Shown here piece after piece: positions 47,718 through 56,149 of a stretch of DNA of 64,000 bases. Positions within the stretch are counted from its first letter, which is position 1. Each line of letters begins with the position of its first letter. Under the pieces are notes generated by a model. It was not told where the DNA came from, did no database searches, and saw nothing but the letters and a program-made list of their open reading frames with translations. A program made the translations under genes and the position numbers. The stretch is from the NCBI GenBank assembly GCA_013360295.1, contig JABWCL010000017.1, forward strand, positions 1 through 64,000. Direction: 5' to 3'. Source of the stretch: Ignavibacteriaceae bacterium (lineage in GTDB: Bacteria > Bacteroidota > Ignavibacteria > Ignavibacteriales > Ignavibacteriaceae).

Positions 47718-48032
47718 TGCGGGAATACTGTGCCTGCTGATTAAAAAAGTGTTGTGTAAATAGTCAAAATCACGAATCAAATTAATAAATTATACGCAAT
47801 TTATCATCTCTGGTTAATGCCAGCCTCAGAAGCCCGATGACATTCTGCCGTAGCTTAAACCCGTGAGCGAGAGAATGGTTTTTTCGCCGGAGTGTAATTT
47901 TATTCAGTTATTCCCTCGGAATGGGAAGCAGTCCTTTTAGCGGAATTTACTATTTTTGCATATAATTTATTTATTCCGGCGAGAGCGGTCAGCCGGAGTT
48001 TAATTATCCTTCTTTTTTATTGAAAGTATTTA
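47718..48032. other. Divergent intergenic region at the head of the glycan cluster
   Basis: Holds the candidate minus-strand promoter (47789-47817), a second TATAAT on the plus strand at 47961-47966 without a good -35, and a CCGGC-GCCGG inverted repeat near 47976-47997. No open frame here is convincing. Confidence 0.5.
47789..47817 (-). promoter_or_regulatory. Candidate promoter of the glycan cluster
   Basis: Read on the minus strand, TTAACC (47812-47817) is followed after 17 bases by a perfect TATAAT (47789-47794). Transcription would start near 47782 and give a leader of about 65 bases to the ATG at 47717. Confidence 0.45.
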
Positions 48033-48827
48033 ATGCCAGTTAGGATTTCTTCCGTAACAATTGCGAAGAATGAAGCAAAAAACATCGCACGATGCATCCG
48101 GAGCCTTGAAGGAGTCGTGGATGAAATTATCGTATTAATTGATAATGATACATCTGACGGCACAGAAGAGATAGTCGCGGGTTTTGGATTTGTGAAATAC
48201 CAAAAAACAGCCTGGGAAGGTTATTCTAAAACAAAATTAAAAGCCATATCCCGTGCCGCGAATGACTGGATACTTTGGATTGATGCCGATGAAGAACTGA
48301 CACAAAGCCTGAAGGATGAAATACTTGAACTCAAGAAGGGCACGCCTTCTCTCAACCAGTATTCTATTCCGCGTAAAGCATTTTTCCTGGGGAAGTGGAT
48401 CAGGCACTCGGGATGGTATCCGGGGCGTGTGGTCAGGCTGTTCAATCGTAATCATTCTACTCTTTCTGAAAACGACGTACACGAAAAGCTGATAACAAAT
48501 GGTGAAACCGGTCAACTGAAAAATGATCTTAACCATTTTACGGATCCTTCCATTGAGCACTACTTCAGTAAGTTTAACCTTTATACTTCCCTTGCGGCTA
48601 AAGAGCTGTATGCAAAGAATAAGCGTGCCGGTACTGGCTCTGTGGTACTCAGGTCAATTTCAATTTTTATTAAAATGTACATAGTCCGCAGGGGGTTCCT
48701 GGACGGACTTCACGGGCTAATATTAGCGGTCTTTTCTGCTTTATATGTGTTTACAAAATATGCTAAGTTGTGGGAAATGAACCTTGAGCAAAGTGATAAA
48801 TCAAACGCAAATCAAAAAACTGGTTGA
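48033..48827 (+). CDS. Glycosyltransferase family 2 (LPS core-type)
   Basis: A 264-residue GT-A enzyme: SVTIAKNEAKNIARCIRSLEGVVDEIIVLID, NDWILWIDADEELTQSL, then WIRHSGWYPGRVVRLFNR and NDVHEKL, the pattern of WaaE/KdtX-type core beta-glucosyltransferases. It has a single membrane-associated C-terminal segment. It stands divergent from the glycan cluster but probably works on the same envelope polymer. It overlaps or abuts nadK. Confidence 0.9.
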   Translation: MPVRISSVTIAKNEAKNIARCIRSLEGVVDEIIVLIDNDTSDGTEEIVAGFGFVKYQKTAWEGYSKTKLKAISRAANDWILWIDADEELTQSLKDEILELKKGTPSLNQYSIPRKAFFLGKWIRHSGWYPGRVVRLFNRNHSTLSENDVHEKLITNGETGQLKNDLNHFTDPSIEHYFSKFNLYTSLAAKELYAKNKRAGTGSVVLRSISIFIKMYIVRRGFLDGLHGLILAVFSALYVFTKYAKLWEMNLEQSDKSNANQKTG

Positions 48828-48829
48828 AT

Positions 48830-49708
48830 ATGATATTCGGAATCACCGGCAATACTGCCAAGGAAAACATAAGCGACATAATCAGGGCACTCGCACACAA
48901 ACTGCGGGAGACGGGTCTTGAATTCATTATCGCGGATTCATTAAAATCTTTATACGGCGAAAGCAGCGGCGCGAGATTTGAGTCCTATGACGCAATCGGA
49001 GAAGCCTGTGATGTAATAGTATCCATAGGCGGCGACGGCACAATGCTCAGCGCGGCGCAGTATGCGCTTAAGTATGATAAGCCGATTGTCGGTATGAACG
49101 CGGGTAAACTCGGTTTTCTCGCTGAGGTTGATACGGAGGGAATAGATGTTTTTATTGATGAGATCAGACACGGCAAGTATAAAATTGAAGAGAGGCTTAC
49201 GCTTGAAGGGAAAGTAACGAGCAGCGTTTATGAAGGTGAAACGATCTTCGCGATCAACGATTTTGTGATTGATAAAGGCGGATGGCCGAAGATGGTCGAA
49301 ATTGAACTGACTATAGACGGCGAGTATGTAACAACCTTTTCTGCTGACGGGCTTATTCTGGCTACGCCCGCCGGTTCAACCGGATATTCACTTTCCGTGG
49401 GCGGGCCTATCGTTAATCCAAAAGCTGATGTAATTTCCATCAGTCCTATTTCGCCGCACAGCCTTACGGTAAAACCGCTTGTGATACACAGCGGGCAGAG
49501 GGTGAGAGTGAAGGTTTTCTCACAGCATATCAGGGTACTCCTCAATTGCGATGGCCAGAGAGTGTTTGAGTATCATCCCCCGGTGATATTCGAAGCAGCG
49601 AGATCAGATCGTCCGCTAAAAGTATTGCGGACTGATTCAATGAGCTACTTCGCGGTGCTCAGGAACAAACTGATGTGGGGCATGGATTTAAGGAATTACA
49701 GAAAATAG
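48830..49708 (+). CDS. nadK: NAD kinase
   Basis: A 292-residue enzyme that phosphorylates NAD to NADP with ATP or polyphosphate. The GGDGTMLSAAQ motif, NAGKLGFLAE, and TPAGSTGYSLSVGGP are diagnostic. The ATG at 48830 matches the family start MIFGITGNT. A TTG two codons earlier overlaps the stop of the GT2 gene and may be used instead. Confidence 0.97.
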   Translation: MIFGITGNTAKENISDIIRALAHKLRETGLEFIIADSLKSLYGESSGARFESYDAIGEACDVIVSIGGDGTMLSAAQYALKYDKPIVGMNAGKLGFLAEVDTEGIDVFIDEIRHGKYKIEERLTLEGKVTSSVYEGETIFAINDFVIDKGGWPKMVEIELTIDGEYVTTFSADGLILATPAGSTGYSLSVGGPIVNPKADVISISPISPHSLTVKPLVIHSGQRVRVKVFSQHIRVLLNCDGQRVFEYHPPVIFEAARSDRPLKVLRTDSMSYFAVLRNKLMWGMDLRNYRK

Positions 49709-49721
49709 CAGAGGAAAGTTT

Positions 49722-50225
49722 ATGAAATTATTATTTTTATTTATAGTTTATTCGGTGATGGTTTTTGCACAGGATATGAACATAAAAGTAACTGACGAAC
49801 GAACCGGAAAGCAGATGCTCTACGGTATCTGTACCAGGGACGCGTTTTCCGATACATCTTTCAAAGAATGGTATGATAAAGAATACCGGGAGTACGAACC
49901 TGATATGGAAGCAGTCGACTCGCTTAACTGGCAGGTTACGAACCTGAAAATGCTAGTTGTCTTCGGCACCTGGTGCGGCGACAGCAGGCGGGAACTTCCG
50001 AGGCTTTTTAAGATCCTCGATCTCAGCGGTTTCCCGATGGATAAGCTGACACTGATTGCAGTAGACAGAAAAAAGGAAACAGACGGCTTCGACTCAAAAG
50101 AGAAAGAAATAAATTTCGTGCCGACAATTATTCTTTATTCCGGCACAAAAGAATTAGGGAGGATAATTGAAACACCTGTTGAAACAATTGAAAAGGATTT
50201 GCTGGGGATCCTGATGAAGAAATAA
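49722..50225 (+). CDS. Secreted thioredoxin-like protein with CGDS motif
   Basis: A 167-residue periplasmic protein with a signal peptide (residues 1-16, MKLL...VFAQ) and a thioredoxin fold. The active-site motif is C85-G86-D87-S88 in VFGTWCGDSRRELP, so the resolving cysteine of CxxC is a serine. This CGDS form is seen in a group of TlpA-like proteins. It may act as a monothiol isomerase or a non-redox partner. A secreted T9SS protein follows after 188 bases that contain only a weak inverted repeat (50263-50300). Confidence 0.8.
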   Translation: MKLLFLFIVYSVMVFAQDMNIKVTDERTGKQMLYGICTRDAFSDTSFKEWYDKEYREYEPDMEAVDSLNWQVTNLKMLVVFGTWCGDSRRELPRLFKILDLSGFPMDKLTLIAVDRKKETDGFDSKEKEINFVPTIILYSGTKELGRIIETPVETIEKDLLGILMKK

Positions 50226-50413
50226 GAAATCAGAATTGCAGCATAGAGCCTGATTGAACCACCTGAACTAAAAGTTTTTGTAATCAACTTAAAAGTTCAG
50301 AACACTCGTAAAAATTTGCAAAAAGCACTGTTGAATTCAGTGAGATAACTGATTATCAATTACGCATGATGTCATTTCTGGACTTAACAGAAATCAATAA
50401 AAGGATAATGGAT

Positions 50414-51769
50414 ATGAGATGCCATTTGATTCTTTTGATCTTTACGGTTATTATTTTCTATGCTTCTCCTGGTTACGCTCAGGAGGAATTGAACGGAATT
50501 GAGGTGGTATATCAGTTTTACTCTGATACAACCACTGGGAAAACTTATAAAGGCTTCTATACTGACAGTTCATTTTTCCCTTATGATAAAAGAAATAAAT
50601 GGCAGTTCAGGTATGTAAGGGTAGGAGGCCCACCAGCCCACAACGTAATCTATGTTAATGAATTCAGCAGCGAAACACGGTTTGGTAACGCCGATTATAG
50701 AAGGTATTCCGTATTTGGCTACAGGTGGGATGTTTGGGAATGGGTTCGATTTGACAAACAAAGCAATAAGATCTATACTTATAAGAGTCCTTTTGATGAA
50801 CTTTCTGCAAGCTTCAGTGCTCCTCACGGCAGCAGCCAACCCCTTTATAATATCCTTACCCACTCTTCAAACGAGCACACTATCACGAATACGTCATACA
50901 ATTTCTTAGGAGGCTTGTACGCCAGTCAGAAGTATTATATTCCAACAATTACTTCAACCACCATTTTTTCAAAAGGGCTGGGCTGGGTTTATTATTATGA
51001 CTACTACTGTTGTCACGGAGGAGTAAGTACCAATGAATATGAGTTGACTCAGGCTATGATATATGACAGCCTTGGAGTGGCGGTTTTTTATAATCCCTCA
51101 ACCCGTCCCGAGATCATTTTCTCTCCGCCATCGGTTACAGACTCCTTAAGCATGAATTTGACGATAAGCGTTAAGCATCCGTACAATTATATAAATACTG
51201 CCTACTGGAACCCTGAAGAGTATAATTTTATAAAGAATGTTGAAGTAAAACAGTACTATAAAAAAGGTAATGACTCAATCGGTGCAGTCTCTTTGTTTCC
51301 ACCTAGAACGCCATATACGGAAAAATATAATTTCCGGCTGAATTTAGTGGATACTTTGGTGAGCAGAGGTTACGATATATACCTTCAGGTAATTGCCACG
51401 GATAAAAGTTTAATCCCTATGTCGCGCGATTGGCCTGGTAACGCGTTTCATAAAATAACGTACTCCACTCAGACTGGGATAGGAGATGATTTAACAGACA
51501 AAAAGCGGGAAGGTATTAAAATTGTAAACCAGCCAAATCCCTTCGATCATTCCACCAAGATCGTGTATACGTTGACAGATGCCGGTTATATTTGCATTAA
51601 GATCTACGACCTTCTTGGCAGGGAAGCAGCGGCGCTTGTTGAAGAAGAAAAAGCAGCAGGAGAGTACGAAGTTACTTTTAAGGCTACGGGCCTCTCGCCC
51701 GGAATATATTTTTGTGAACTTCGCACGGGTACAGAACGAGTGATAAAAAAGATGATGCTTCTACGATGA
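50414..51769 (+). CDS. Secreted protein with T9SS C-terminal sorting domain
   Basis: A 451-residue secreted protein. The signal peptide is in residues 1-22 (RCHLILLIFTVIIFYASPGYAQ region) when the ATG at 50414 is used; an ATG two codons earlier and others further upstream lack a better site. The middle holds aromatic-rich beta strands without a recognised domain. The C-terminal 75 residues are a T9SS type A sorting domain (NQPNPFDHSTKIVY, KIYDLLGREAAAL, LSPGIYFCEL). Probably exported to the cell surface. Confidence 0.8.
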   Translation: MRCHLILLIFTVIIFYASPGYAQEELNGIEVVYQFYSDTTTGKTYKGFYTDSSFFPYDKRNKWQFRYVRVGGPPAHNVIYVNEFSSETRFGNADYRRYSVFGYRWDVWEWVRFDKQSNKIYTYKSPFDELSASFSAPHGSSQPLYNILTHSSNEHTITNTSYNFLGGLYASQKYYIPTITSTTIFSKGLGWVYYYDYYCCHGGVSTNEYELTQAMIYDSLGVAVFYNPSTRPEIIFSPPSVTDSLSMNLTISVKHPYNYINTAYWNPEEYNFIKNVEVKQYYKKGNDSIGAVSLFPPRTPYTEKYNFRLNLVDTLVSRGYDIYLQVIATDKSLIPMSRDWPGNAFHKITYSTQTGIGDDLTDKKREGIKIVNQPNPFDHSTKIVYTLTDAGYICIKIYDLLGREAAALVEEEKAAGEYEVTFKATGLSPGIYFCELRTGTERVIKKMMLLR

Positions 51770-51812
51770 TTTGTAGTGCGGACCGTGACCCGCGCGTTGA
51801 AATAAATGATAT

Positions 51813-51846
51813 AAAAAAAGGCTGCTCATTCGGCAGCCTTTTTAAG
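51813..51846. terminator. Bidirectional terminator between the T9SS gene and kamA
   Basis: AAGGCTGC at 51818-51825 pairs with GCAGCCTT at 51833-51840 around a seven-base loop, flanked by an A-run on one side and a T-run on the other. It should stop transcription of both convergent units. Confidence 0.9.
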
Positions 51847-51848
51847 TT

Positions 51849-53015
51849 TTAGTTTTCCAGCTGAGACATTTCCGGCAGGATAATGTTTCTGATCATCGGT
51901 GAAGGTTTTTTATCCTTTTTAGGTTTACGCGAGGGGCTTTTTATCTTTATTGCCTTTCGCATAACTTTCTCCGGCTCCTTCACGTTTTCGTAGGCAAATA
52001 CTTTGTTTTCGAAATTACGCAGGATGATTTTATTCTCATCGTGATGCAGGACGTAGTTCGGGAGCAGAGGGATCTTACCGCCGCCGCCGGGCGCGTCAAT
52101 TACAAAATGCGGAACAGCTAAGCCGCTCGTCCAGCCGCGCAGGTTCTCGATTATCTCGAGGCCTTTTTCAATCGTAGTTCGGAAATGATTAGCACCCTTG
52201 GTCTGGTCTGCCATATAGATATAATAAGGACGGACTCTCATCTTCAGGAGCTTCTGCATCAGTTCTTTAACGATTGCAGGGTCATCGTTAACGCCTTTCA
52301 TAAGCACCATCTGGTTTCCGACGGGGCAGCCGGCATCAGCGAGCATCTGGCACGCTTTTGAACTTTCGGGAGTGATCTCCCACGGATGGTTAAAATGAGT
52401 GTTAACATAGATAGGGTGATACTTTTTCAGCATATCAACCAGTTTTGGTGTAATTCGTTGCGGCAGTACGCACGGCATTTTAGTGCCGAGCCTGATAATT
52501 TCGAGATGAGGAATCTGGCGAAGCCTCTTTAGAATTTTTTCGAGCATCACGTCAGTCAGCATCAGCGGGTCGCCGCCTGAGAGGATAACATCGCGGATTT
52601 CGGTGTGCTCTTCCAGGTAATTGAAAGCGGCTTCGAGCCCTTTCATTGAGATTTTCTCGGAGTCACCGACTTTTCTTTTGCGGGTGCAAAAACGGCAGTA
52701 TAATCCGCACTGGCTGGTGGTGAGGAAAAGCGCTCTGTCCGGGTAACGGTGAGTAATATTCGGTACCGGACTCATCGCGTCTTCCATCAGCGGATCGTCG
52801 TTCGCGTCGTAGTCGTGCAATTCTTTAATGTCAGGCACGCACTGCAGCCAAATCGGATCGCCCGGATAACGAATAAGACTCAGGTAATAAGGATTGATCC
52901 TTACCTGGAAAAATTCGTTGAGGCTTTCTGCCACGTTCCTGTCAATATTGAATTTTTCGACTAACTGATCAACAGTGTGGACACTATCTCTGATCATCTG
53001 CTGCCATAATTCCAT
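51849..53015 (-). CDS. kamA: Lysine 2,3-aminomutase (radical SAM, PLP)
   Basis: A 388-residue radical SAM enzyme that converts L-lysine to L-beta-lysine. The iron-sulfur motif CxxxCxxC is C103, C107, C110. The SAM-binding GGDP is at 147-150. Asp270 (in YMADQTK) and Asp307 (in VIDAPGGGGK) are 37 residues apart, as D293 and D330 that hold the lysine amino group in the Clostridium subterminale enzyme. K314 then matches the PLP lysine K337. This fits lysine rather than glutamate as substrate and distinguishes it from EpmB, which lacks DAPGGGGK. A basic Lys/Pro-rich tail spans about 352-374. Last gene of a four-gene operon. Confidence 0.92.
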   Translation of the reverse strand: MELWQQMIRDSVHTVDQLVEKFNIDRNVAESLNEFFQVRINPYYLSLIRYPGDPIWLQCVPDIKELHDYDANDDPLMEDAMSPVPNITHRYPDRALFLTTSQCGLYCRFCTRKRKVGDSEKISMKGLEAAFNYLEEHTEIRDVILSGGDPLMLTDVMLEKILKRLRQIPHLEIIRLGTKMPCVLPQRITPKLVDMLKKYHPIYVNTHFNHPWEITPESSKACQMLADAGCPVGNQMVLMKGVNDDPAIVKELMQKLLKMRVRPYYIYMADQTKGANHFRTTIEKGLEIIENLRGWTSGLAVPHFVIDAPGGGGKIPLLPNYVLHHDENKIILRNFENKVFAYENVKEPEKVMRKAIKIKSPSRKPKKDKKPSPMIRNIILPEMSQLEN

Positions 53016-53027
53016 ACATATTCCAAA

Positions 53028-53501
53028 TTAGTTTAACCTAAAGTACTTTCCAAAAACCATGAGGGATTCTCCAACGGTATAAAAATGTTTTATTTCCGCG
53101 AGCAGTTCGTAATTGTTTTTAAGATAAAAATTACGGGTGCCTGCGTAAATATCACGCGAAGATGTTTCGGCAAGAATAAGCCTGCCGTTTTCGGATTTCA
53201 CGAACTCTTCAGCGTGATTCAGCAGCAATGTGCCGATTCCTTTTTTACCCGCGGACGGGTCAGCTACGATCCAGTAAAGGTCATATACTCCGTCCGTTAA
53301 TGGACGCCTGCCCGTGCAATGGTATCCGAGGATCCTCTCCTCTTCGCAAACAAATATATTGTAATCTCTTTGCGAAGGTAAGCTGACCGCAATGTCAATC
53401 AACTCCATTGCTATGCTAACGTCGTCACGGTTAAACTGTTCAATTCTTTTGAGCATATCCAATATCTGCTCTCTGTCAGACGGCTTAAAAGGGCGAATCA
53501 A
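53028..53501 (-). CDS. GNAT family acetyltransferase
   Basis: A 157-residue N-acetyltransferase with the GNAT start IRPFKPSDREQILDML, a strand GVYDLYWIVAD, and the acetyl-CoA pyrophosphate-binding A motif SAGKKGIGTLL at about residues 83-93. Between the ATP-grasp ligases and kamA, it may acetylate beta-lysine or a beta-lysine conjugate, as AblB does for N-epsilon-acetyl-beta-lysine, but it is shorter than AblB and not clearly that enzyme. The TTG start overlaps the upstream gene by 17 bases. Confidence 0.85.
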   Translation of the reverse strand: MIRPFKPSDREQILDMLKRIEQFNRDDVSIAMELIDIAVSLPSQRDYNIFVCEEERILGYHCTGRRPLTDGVYDLYWIVADPSAGKKGIGTLLLNHAEEFVKSENGRLILAETSSRDIYAGTRNFYLKNNYELLAEIKHFYTVGESLMVFGKYFRLN

Positions 53502-54540
53502 CTTTCACTCTCTCCAGCGCAAGCTGCGTTATCTTATATAGAAACTTTCTGTGCGTCATCCCTTTTGCCGCCGCGGCTCGCGCGAATCCCGAATCACGGG
53601 TTATATCCGGATTAGGATTCACTTCAATTACATAGGGAGTGCCGGAATCATCGAGCCTGATATCAACACGCGCGTAATCCCTGCATTTTAATGCTTTATA
53701 AGCTTTAACTGCTTCTATTTCCATTTTAATTCTGAGTTCATCGCTGATCTTAGCCGGGCACACGGGAACAGTATGTCTATAGTACGTGCTACCTTCAACC
53801 CATTTCCCTTCATAAGTAACAATCGCGGGAAGATTTCCGGGTAAACCCGAGAAATCAATCTCCGAAACCGGAAGGGGTTTGCCGCCGAGTACAGCGATAT
53901 TAAATTCACGCCCCCTGATAAACTGTTCGATTAAGATATCCTGTTTGTAAGTTGAAACCAGGAACTCAATCTGCTTTTTCAGCGATGCCCTGTTGTTAAC
54001 CACTGACTTCTCTGAGATTCCGATGCTCGCGTCTTCTTTTAGCAACTTGAGCATAAGAGGATAAGTAAATTTAATTTTCTCAATTTGCTTAATACCTTTG
54101 CTCTTTTCATAAACAAAAGAAGCGGGAACGCGGACTTCGTAAGCTTTCAGTATCATCTTCGCGAGCGATTTGTTGAGACAGTTACCCAAGGCTCCCAGAT
54201 CATTCCCCGTATAAGTAATATTCAGCAAGTCAAATAAACCCGCCGTGTATGCTTCAAACTCGGTGTTGCCTTCGATTGACTCCACAAGGTTGAAAATGAG
54301 TCCGGGATTAAATGATTTAATCCCTCTTATATTTTCCACCAGGTCGGGGCCGAGTCCGAAAGTATCAACTTCCGCGTAATATCTTTTCAAAGAACTTTTA
54401 ATATGATCGAGCTCATGGAAAAAATTTTTTTCCGAGAGGTCAACAACCTCCTCAGTGTTAACATTATCCTTACCGATATAGTTCGAATAAAGAGAATGCG
54501 GACGGTTATAACAGATCAGAACCCTGATATCCTGTTTCAT
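53485..54540 (-). CDS. ATP-grasp ligase, D-alanine-D-alanine ligase-like (1)
   Basis: A 351-residue ATP-grasp enzyme. The Ddl-like N-terminal part has LIFNLVESIEGNTEFEAYTAGL and ITYTGNDLGALGNCLNKSLAKMIL; the catalytic part has YPLMLKLLKEDASIGISEKSVV, LIEQFIRGREFNIAVLGG, and CRDYARVDIRLDDSGTPYVIEVNPNPDI with the metal-binding D/E/N. The LHGxxGE motif of true Ddl is replaced by LVESIEGN, so the substrate is probably not D-alanine. It joins two amino acids or an amino acid to another acceptor. Coupled to its twin by an ATGA overlap. Confidence 0.85.
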   Translation of the reverse strand: MKQDIRVLICYNRPHSLYSNYIGKDNVNTEEVVDLSEKNFFHELDHIKSSLKRYYAEVDTFGLGPDLVENIRGIKSFNPGLIFNLVESIEGNTEFEAYTAGLFDLLNITYTGNDLGALGNCLNKSLAKMILKAYEVRVPASFVYEKSKGIKQIEKIKFTYPLMLKLLKEDASIGISEKSVVNNRASLKKQIEFLVSTYKQDILIEQFIRGREFNIAVLGGKPLPVSEIDFSGLPGNLPAIVTYEGKWVEGSTYYRHTVPVCPAKISDELRIKMEIEAVKAYKALKCRDYARVDIRLDDSGTPYVIEVNPNPDITRDSGFARAAAAKGMTHRKFLYKITQLALERVKVDSPF

Positions 54541-55610
54541 AACATTCCGTGCCTTTGCAGAGCATTATAGAGAACCTGGTTGATCATTTCATCATAACCT
54601 AAGCCGGCTGTCCTTGCCGCCTTTGGGAAACAGGAGTTGTCAACCGGATCGGGTAGTATTCCCGGGAGCGGGTTTACTTCAATCACATTCGGAATTCCGT
54701 TTCTGTCACAGCGAAGGTCAATCCGGCACCAGTCTTTGCAGTTTAAAACTTTAAAGGTTTTTCTGCAAGTATCTTTAATTCTCTTTTCCAGTTCGTCATC
54801 CAGTTTTGCCGGGCACTCAAATATATCAAGCGGGTTTTCTCTTGTATCGTAGACCCACTTTGCCTCGAAAGCGTAAACCGGAAGCGCGCCTTCGGGGAAT
54901 CCGTCGAATTTTAATTCGATCACCGGAAGAATATTGAGATCATCGCCGTTGCCGAGTATCGCGACCGTAAATTCACGCCCGTCAAGAAATTCTTCCGCGA
55001 GCGCCGGCTGCAAATAATTATTCGTTATCCGCTCGACTTCTCTATGCAGTTCAGTGAAATTTTTCACCATTGATGATTCGTATATTCCTTTGCTTGATCC
55101 TTCACTTACGGGTTTAACAAAAAGAGGATATGACAAACCTTTATCATCAATTGACTCTGGATTATCAAACACGCGAAAAGACGCAGTCGGGATACTATAA
55201 AACGAAAGCACCTCTTTTGTCCTTACCTTATCAAGACAAAGCGATAGCGTAAGAGGATCCGAGCCGGTATAAGGAATACCAAGCATATCAAGCATTGCAG
55301 GGATCTGAGCCTCGCGGCTAATCTTAAAAAATCCTTCTGCTACATTAAAAACTATATCGGGACGAAGTTTTCTTAATTTCTCATACGCATCAAAGTCTGC
55401 CTCTATCAAATGCACTCTGTTATACTTAGCGAGTGCGTCCCGAAGCGCGTGTACTGTCTCCATGGAATCCCATTCTGCGAAAAGATCATTGGAATTTTTT
55501 CCGGAGGAGAGATACTCTGATCGGAAAGAGGGCACTTCTTCGAGGAAAGTTTTGCTTTCTGGTTTGGAATTGTATGTTAATGCTACATCAAGTTGTTCGC
55601 GTAGCAGCAA
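54537..55610 (-). CDS. ATP-grasp ligase, D-alanine-D-alanine ligase-like (2)
   Basis: A 357-residue ATP-grasp enzyme, paralogous to the preceding one: FNVAEGFFKISREAQIPAML, IPYTGSDPLTLSLCLDKVRTK, YPLFVKPVSEGSSKGI, ALAEEFLDGREFTVAILG, and CKDWCRIDLRCDRNGIPNVIEVNPLPGI. Again the Ddl HGxxGE motif is absent (FNVAEG instead). The start shown is TTG 55610 behind GGAG at 55623-55626; a TTG at 55652 would overlap the -10 box and add a hydrophobic leader unlikely for a cytosolic ligase. First gene of the operon. Confidence 0.82.
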   Translation of the reverse strand: MLLREQLDVALTYNSKPESKTFLEEVPSFRSEYLSSGKNSNDLFAEWDSMETVHALRDALAKYNRVHLIEADFDAYEKLRKLRPDIVFNVAEGFFKISREAQIPAMLDMLGIPYTGSDPLTLSLCLDKVRTKEVLSFYSIPTASFRVFDNPESIDDKGLSYPLFVKPVSEGSSKGIYESSMVKNFTELHREVERITNNYLQPALAEEFLDGREFTVAILGNGDDLNILPVIELKFDGFPEGALPVYAFEAKWVYDTRENPLDIFECPAKLDDELEKRIKDTCRKTFKVLNCKDWCRIDLRCDRNGIPNVIEVNPLPGILPDPVDNSCFPKAARTAGLGYDEMINQVLYNALQRHGML

Positions 55611-55650
55611 AAGAAAAATCGTCTCCGTAATAAATAAAAAAATTTTAAGC

Positions 55651-55678
55651 AATATAACTAATAAAAAAATTTTGTCAA
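55651..55678 (-). promoter_or_regulatory. Promoter of the ATP-grasp/GNAT/kamA operon
   Basis: On the minus strand, TTGACA (55673-55678) and TATATT (55651-55656) are 16 bases apart, giving a near-consensus sigma-70 promoter. The predicted transcription start near 55645 lies downstream of TTG 55652, which supports translation from the TTG at 55610. Confidence 0.55.
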
Positions 55679-56149
55679 TGAGTTTTTAAAAATAAAATCA
55701 AGACAGAAAATATTTCATTGTACATCTATAAATACTTTTTAAGTATCTCACTGATGGTTGATCTGATGAATTTATGATGAGAAAAGTTTTTGTGAAAAGG
55801 GTAAAGCAGCCAGAATATGCTTACCGAAAAATTATTTTAGTTGATCGGAGCGGGAATCAGGATTATTTTAGGGAAAAAGTTCTTCAGACATAAAAAATCT
55901 GCCGTACCCTTACAGGAAAACCGGGCAGAGCAGTTTTAAATTCTCCGATTTTTTCAAGGATTGTTCTTTTTCTGGGCTTTGCCAAAAAAAAATTTTTATA
56001 ACCGTTGGTTAAAAGATATTTTTAAAAATTTTTATTATCAAAATCAGGAATAATGGATGATCTTATTGGATTGTTGGTGAATACAGGCTGTAGCAGAAGG
56101 TGATTTGAAGATAAATTACTCTCAGATGAGACGCTGATATCAATAACGA
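55679..56149. other. AT-rich intergenic region between the ATP-grasp operon and recG
   Basis: About 470 bases with strongly lower GC than the coding DNA around it, many A/T runs, and no acceptable open frame. Read on the plus strand it holds short direct and inverted AT repeats (55980-56040). It may carry upstream control elements of the ATP-grasp operon; I see no recognised motif besides the promoter at its edge. Confidence 0.5.

Noticed and set aside
53485-55610. True D-alanine-D-alanine ligases
   Set aside because: The conserved HGxxGE segment is missing from both and no other cell-wall genes are adjacent.
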